Source: GCA-002727735 sp036159515 (lineage in GTDB: Bacteria; Bacteroidota; Bacteroidia; Flavobacteriales_D; Parvicellaceae). Taken from it: a DNA stretch of 26,810 bases. Both the position numbers and the translations under genes were made by a program. The notes below the pieces were generated by a model. That model had not been told where the DNA came from. It saw only the letters and a list, made by a program, of their open reading frames with translations, and made no database searches. Location of the stretch: positions 1 to 26,810 of the forward strand of contig JAYYEV010000035.1 in NCBI GenBank assembly GCA_036159515.1, given 5' to 3'. Each line of letters opens with the position of its first letter. The stretch's first letter is position 1. This document shows positions 24,517 through 26,810 of this stretch, one piece after another.

Positions 24517-25005
24517 GTGAAAAATCAAATTCTTAACCATGATGAAGTCCTTAAAAAACTGGAAAGAATTACTCATCAAATTATAGAAGATAATTACAAT
24601 GAAAAAAATCTTGTGTTAGTTGGAATTAGTAAAAACGGATTTTCGTTAGCTGAATATTTTGCCAAAAAACTTAAAAGTGAATTTAATATCTCCCTTATAG
24701 AACTGAAAATCAATAAAAAAAGTCCAGCAATTGAAAATATCGTTCTTATTCCTGATTTAAACTTGGAAAATAAAAAAGTGATCCTAATAGACGATGTACT
24801 TAATACGGGAAAAACGTTAATGCACGCAGCAGCTTATTTGACCTCCAAACAAGTTGCTGGTATGAAAACTATTTCCCTCATTGATAGGAGACACAGATCA
24901 TTCCCAATTAAAGCTGATTGGGCAGGATTAACACTATCTACTACCCTACTGGAGCACATTTCAGTAGAAATAACAAATGGGAAATATGAAGTATTTTTAG
25001 TTTAG
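24517..25005 (+). CDS. PyrR-like phosphoribosyltransferase family protein
   Basis: The 162-residue protein has the PRPP-binding motif VILIDDVLNTGKTLMHAA at 88-105 and a further segment SLIDRRHRSFPIKADWAG at 120-137. These are the arrangement of PyrR and related type I phosphoribosyltransferases. PyrR proteins act as uracil phosphoribosyltransferases and, in some bacteria, as RNA-binding attenuators of pyrimidine genes. No pyr gene or attenuator is visible here, so a plain catalytic or other regulatory role is just as likely. It is slightly shorter than B. subtilis PyrR (181 residues). The start is GTG at 24517. It follows the TonB receptor by 18 bases and ends one base before the convergent carbonic anhydrase. 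Confidence 0.82.
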   Translation: MKNQILNHDEVLKKLERITHQIIEDNYNEKNLVLVGISKNGFSLAEYFAKKLKSEFNISLIELKINKKSPAIENIVLIPDLNLENKKVILIDDVLNTGKTLMHAAAYLTSKQVAGMKTISLIDRRHRSFPIKADWAGLTLSTTLLEHISVEITNGKYEVFLV

Positions 25006-25006
25006 T

Positions 25007-25570
25007 TTAATCTGCAAAATCAACTACACCACTTCCTAAATTATAGTAACCTGATTTAATAACTACGTTGTTATTTGCAACAGCATCACCAATTATTTGA
25101 CTATTAGATGCCAAAGCTTTTGCGTTGTCAGCTGCATTAATTTTAATTACATCTGCTAGTTCTTTTCCCTGTCCAGCTTGTACTGCATTAGCAATATGAT
25201 CCGTTAAGTGATTTAAATTGGGGCCATTATCGCCTCCGTTGACTGCAGCTGTAACAGCTCCGCAACTTTCATGACCTAACACCAGAATCATTTTACAGTT
25301 AAGGTGAGCAACTGCATATTCAATACTTGCAATTGAGCTTTTATTAGCAATATTTCCTGCAACTCTAACCACAAATAATTCCCCAATATTGCAGTCAAAA
25401 ATCATTTCTGGCACAACTCTTGAATCGGCACAACTTAACACGATTGCAAAGGGTTGTTGTCCACCAGTTAAAGTACCTCTTAATTCCTTATCGCTTGAAG
25501 GATTTTCTTGATCATTCACGTATCTGTTGTTGCCTTCTTTTAATCTCTCTTGTATTTGATGTACATTCAT
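25007..25570 (-). CDS. beta-class carbonic anhydrase
   Basis: This 187-residue zinc enzyme interconverts CO2 and bicarbonate. The active-site residues are all present: Cys47, Asp49 and Arg51 in SCADSRV, and His100 and Cys103 in LGHESCGAV. The segment GELFVVRVAGNI is also typical. No signal peptide is present, so it is cytoplasmic. The ATG at 25570 lies 5 bases after the stop of the LuxC-type acyl-CoA reductase, so the two are one transcription unit. The usual role would be to supply bicarbonate for carboxylases or to balance CO2; a direct tie to the reductase is not obvious. Confidence 0.95.
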   Translation of the reverse strand: MNVHQIQERLKEGNNRYVNDQENPSSDKELRGTLTGGQQPFAIVLSCADSRVVPEMIFDCNIGELFVVRVAGNIANKSSIASIEYAVAHLNCKMILVLGHESCGAVTAAVNGGDNGPNLNHLTDHIANAVQAGQGKELADVIKINAADNAKALASNSQIIGDAVANNNVVIKSGYYNLGSGVVDFAD

Positions 25571-25575
25571 GTCTA

Positions 25576-26640
25576 TTAATTTAAATTATTAATTAAAAAT
25601 TGTATGGTGTCTACCCCGTCAGCGTAATCAGAAAGCGAGGGGTTCTGTGCCGTTCCACAGGGTATACCACCCACACCAACTCTACACTGGATTTCGTCTT
25701 CAATATACTTTAATTTTTCATTCAATTCAACTATGTTATCAAAATACTCATAGTTGACTACACTAACAGGTGAATGTAGGTTTTTGTTTTCTCTAAGAAT
25801 CATAAAGCCATTATCCAAAAATGAAATATCCTCTAGTAGATATATGGCTTTATTATAGTCATAATTGTTCATGTATTTCACATGATTCATTACCTCTTTT
25901 GCATGATAAAAGGATTTAAAAATGGAATTGACATCAACTCCTTTTTCAATGTATAATTTAGTTACCGATCTACAACCCAATCCAAAATAATCAAACACAT
26001 CTTTAGATAAGTCATTCAGATTATTTTCGGTAGTTGAATTATCGATTACGGCAATAGAAGTTCTATTTTTTCTAAATAAGTGTGGTTTTTTTCCAAAGTA
26101 AAAATCAAAGTACCTATTTGTGTTATTACTGCCTGTAGCAATTACCACATCATAATCTTTTACTTTGCCATCTACTACTTCAATATCCTTCATGAGATTA
26201 ATAGAGAATAAGGATAGAAGTTTGATCATAAATGGAATAATTACATCATCACTTTTTGAAAGTTTAATTTTTACCTTAAAACCTAATAGATAACAACTAA
26301 TAAAGTCATGCCATCCCACCATCGGTAAATTCCCTGCTAAAATGAGTAAGACTGATTTTGAAGAGGAATGAGTTGGAATGGAATAATTACTAAGCCAATA
26401 ATCTATATTTTTTTCTGTGAGTTGATCTGCCCATACAGACAACGAATGATAGATCATCTTTTCTGTAAACCATGGATTTTTAACATTAGCTAATTTAACT
26501 ACCGATTTAAATTCATTGTAAATACTTTCTTCAATTCCCATTTCATACCCATTCCACTCCTGTGATTTTAACATCCATCTTAAAGAAGTTCCCCATTGAG
26601 ATAATGCAGCTTTTCTATCAACAAAAGTATTAGTAGTCAT
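25576..26640 (-). CDS. LuxC-type acyl-CoA reductase family protein
   Basis: The 354-residue protein (from ATG 26640) resembles LuxC, an aldehyde dehydrogenase-fold enzyme that reduces acyl-CoA or acyl-enzyme to fatty aldehyde with NADPH. Supporting stretches are SVLLILAGNLPMVGWHDF, KIKLSKSDDVIIPFM, DVVIATGSNNTNRYFDFYF and YFGLGCRSVTKLYI; the Cys of GCRS (about 223) is the expected nucleophile. A TTG six bases upstream is in frame, but the ATG is preferred. No luxE, luxD or luciferase gene is nearby, so this is not a bioluminescence locus. The divergent neighbour is a ferredoxin gene, an arrangement I associate with this phylum. The first gene of a unit with the carbonic anhydrase. Confidence 0.85.
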   Translation of the reverse strand: MTTNTFVDRKAALSQWGTSLRWMLKSQEWNGYEMGIEESIYNEFKSVVKLANVKNPWFTEKMIYHSLSVWADQLTEKNIDYWLSNYSIPTHSSSKSVLLILAGNLPMVGWHDFISCYLLGFKVKIKLSKSDDVIIPFMIKLLSLFSINLMKDIEVVDGKVKDYDVVIATGSNNTNRYFDFYFGKKPHLFRKNRTSIAVIDNSTTENNLNDLSKDVFDYFGLGCRSVTKLYIEKGVDVNSIFKSFYHAKEVMNHVKYMNNYDYNKAIYLLEDISFLDNGFMILRENKNLHSPVSVVNYEYFDNIVELNEKLKYIEDEIQCRVGVGGIPCGTAQNPSLSDYADGVDTIQFLINNLN

Positions 26641-26650
26641 ATTCAATTTC

Positions 26651-26658
26651 TATATTTG
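26651..26658 (+). promoter_or_regulatory. candidate -7 promoter element for the ferredoxin gene
   Basis: TATATTTG followed by CAC is an exact match to TAnnTTTG with the commonly seen GCA continuation. It predicts a start near 26665, about 18 bases before the ATG at 26683. Confidence 0.6.
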
Positions 26659-26660
26659 CA

Positions 26661-26668
26661 CAAAAATA
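26661..26668 (-). promoter_or_regulatory. candidate -7 promoter element for the acyl-CoA reductase gene
   Basis: Read on the - strand this is TATTTTTG followed by TGC, an exact TAnnTTTG match. It predicts a start near 26654, about 14 bases before the ATG at 26640. It faces the ferredoxin element with two bases between them. Confidence 0.5.
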
Positions 26669-26682
26669 AAAACCATTGCAGA

Positions 26683-26810
26683 ATGGCCATAAAAATAACT
26701 GATGAATGTATAAACTGCGGTGCCTGTGAGCCTGAATGTCCAAATACGGCTATATATGAAGGTGGTGCAGAATGGAAGTTTTCTGAGGGAACATCGTTAA
26801 AAGGTCCCTA
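26683..26810 (+). CDS. 4Fe-4S ferredoxin (3' truncated by window edge)
   Basis: An ATG at 26683 opens a frame that runs to the window end with 42 complete codons. It begins MAIKITDECINCGACEPECP, whose cysteines 9, 12, 15 and 19 follow the C-x2-C-x2-C-x3-C-P pattern of one 4Fe-4S cluster. Bacterial ferredoxins of this opening usually carry a second such motif about 40-60 residues later, which would lie beyond the edge. It is a small soluble electron carrier. The gene is divergent from the acyl-CoA reductase and has an exact -7 element 25 bases before its ATG. Confidence 0.88.
   Translation, partial: MAIKITDECINCGACEPECPNTAIYEGGAEWKFSEGTSLKGP

Noticed and set aside
24480..24517. PyrR attenuator or leader before the phosphoribosyltransferase
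   Set aside because: The gap is only 18 bases and shows no hairpin or anti-terminator structure.
25576..26640. Bioluminescence (lux) locus
   Set aside because: Only a LuxC-type reductase is present; no luciferase, LuxD or LuxE gene is near.
1..26810. CRISPR array, tRNA or rRNA genes, insertion sequence or prophage
   Set aside because: I saw no spaced direct repeats, cloverleaf or rRNA sequence, transposase motif or phage structural gene on either strand.

Overview
The window is A+T-rich chromosomal DNA from a member of the Bacteroidota, most likely a free-living marine-type Flavobacteriales bacterium. This rests on a protein with a type IX secretion (T9SS) C-terminal sorting domain, a TonB-dependent receptor with an N-terminal carboxypeptidase-regulatory-like domain, a short (288 aa) primary sigma factor, and promoter elements of the Bacteroidota form TAnnTTTG. 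Start codons lack clear Shine-Dalgarno sequences and sit in A-rich leaders. I see no rRNA, tRNA, CRISPR array, insertion sequence or prophage. Both edges cut through genes.

Layout. (1) 2-4881 is a housekeeping block: the 3' end of a lysine/saccharopine-type dehydrogenase on the + strand, then on the - strand rpsO, pnp, the primary sigma factor and rpe. Hairpin terminators follow rpsO and pnp. (2) 4979-6337 (-) pairs pcm with a small predicted outer-membrane barrel protein. (3) 6462-10680 (+) holds a Gfo/Idh/MocA oxidoreductase, a predicted lipoprotein overlapping a polyprenyl-phosphate sugar transferase, and 3-hydroxyacyl-CoA dehydrogenase. (4) 10879-14382 holds an orphan ECF sigma factor divergent from uvrA. 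(5) 14379-17583 (-) is a tight cmk-truA-ABC exporter operon. (6) 17638-18577 (-) is a SiaB kinase/SiaC phosphoprotein pair with its own promoter and a perfect terminator. (7) 18671-20141 (+) is a methyltransferase followed by a ZIP metal transporter. (8) 20130-24498 is a cell-envelope group: a T9SS cargo protein divergent from a stand-alone carboxypeptidase-regulatory-like protein and a TonB-dependent receptor. (9) 24517-26810 holds a PyrR-like phosphoribosyltransferase, a beta-carbonic anhydrase behind a LuxC-type acyl-CoA reductase, and the 5' end of a 4Fe-4S ferredoxin.

How it fits together. The region is mostly translation and RNA metabolism, DNA repair and envelope functions, packed closely: convergent genes overlap at their stop codons or nearly so, and operon partners touch or overlap. 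Intergenic gaps are under 200 bp. The least explained parts are the SiaB/SiaC pair with no diguanylate cyclase or phosphatase beside it, the LuxC-carbonic anhydrase-ferredoxin group with its face-to-face promoters, the orphan sigma factor, and the small envelope proteins of unknown role. I found no convincing wholly new system; the findings are modest and ranked as such.
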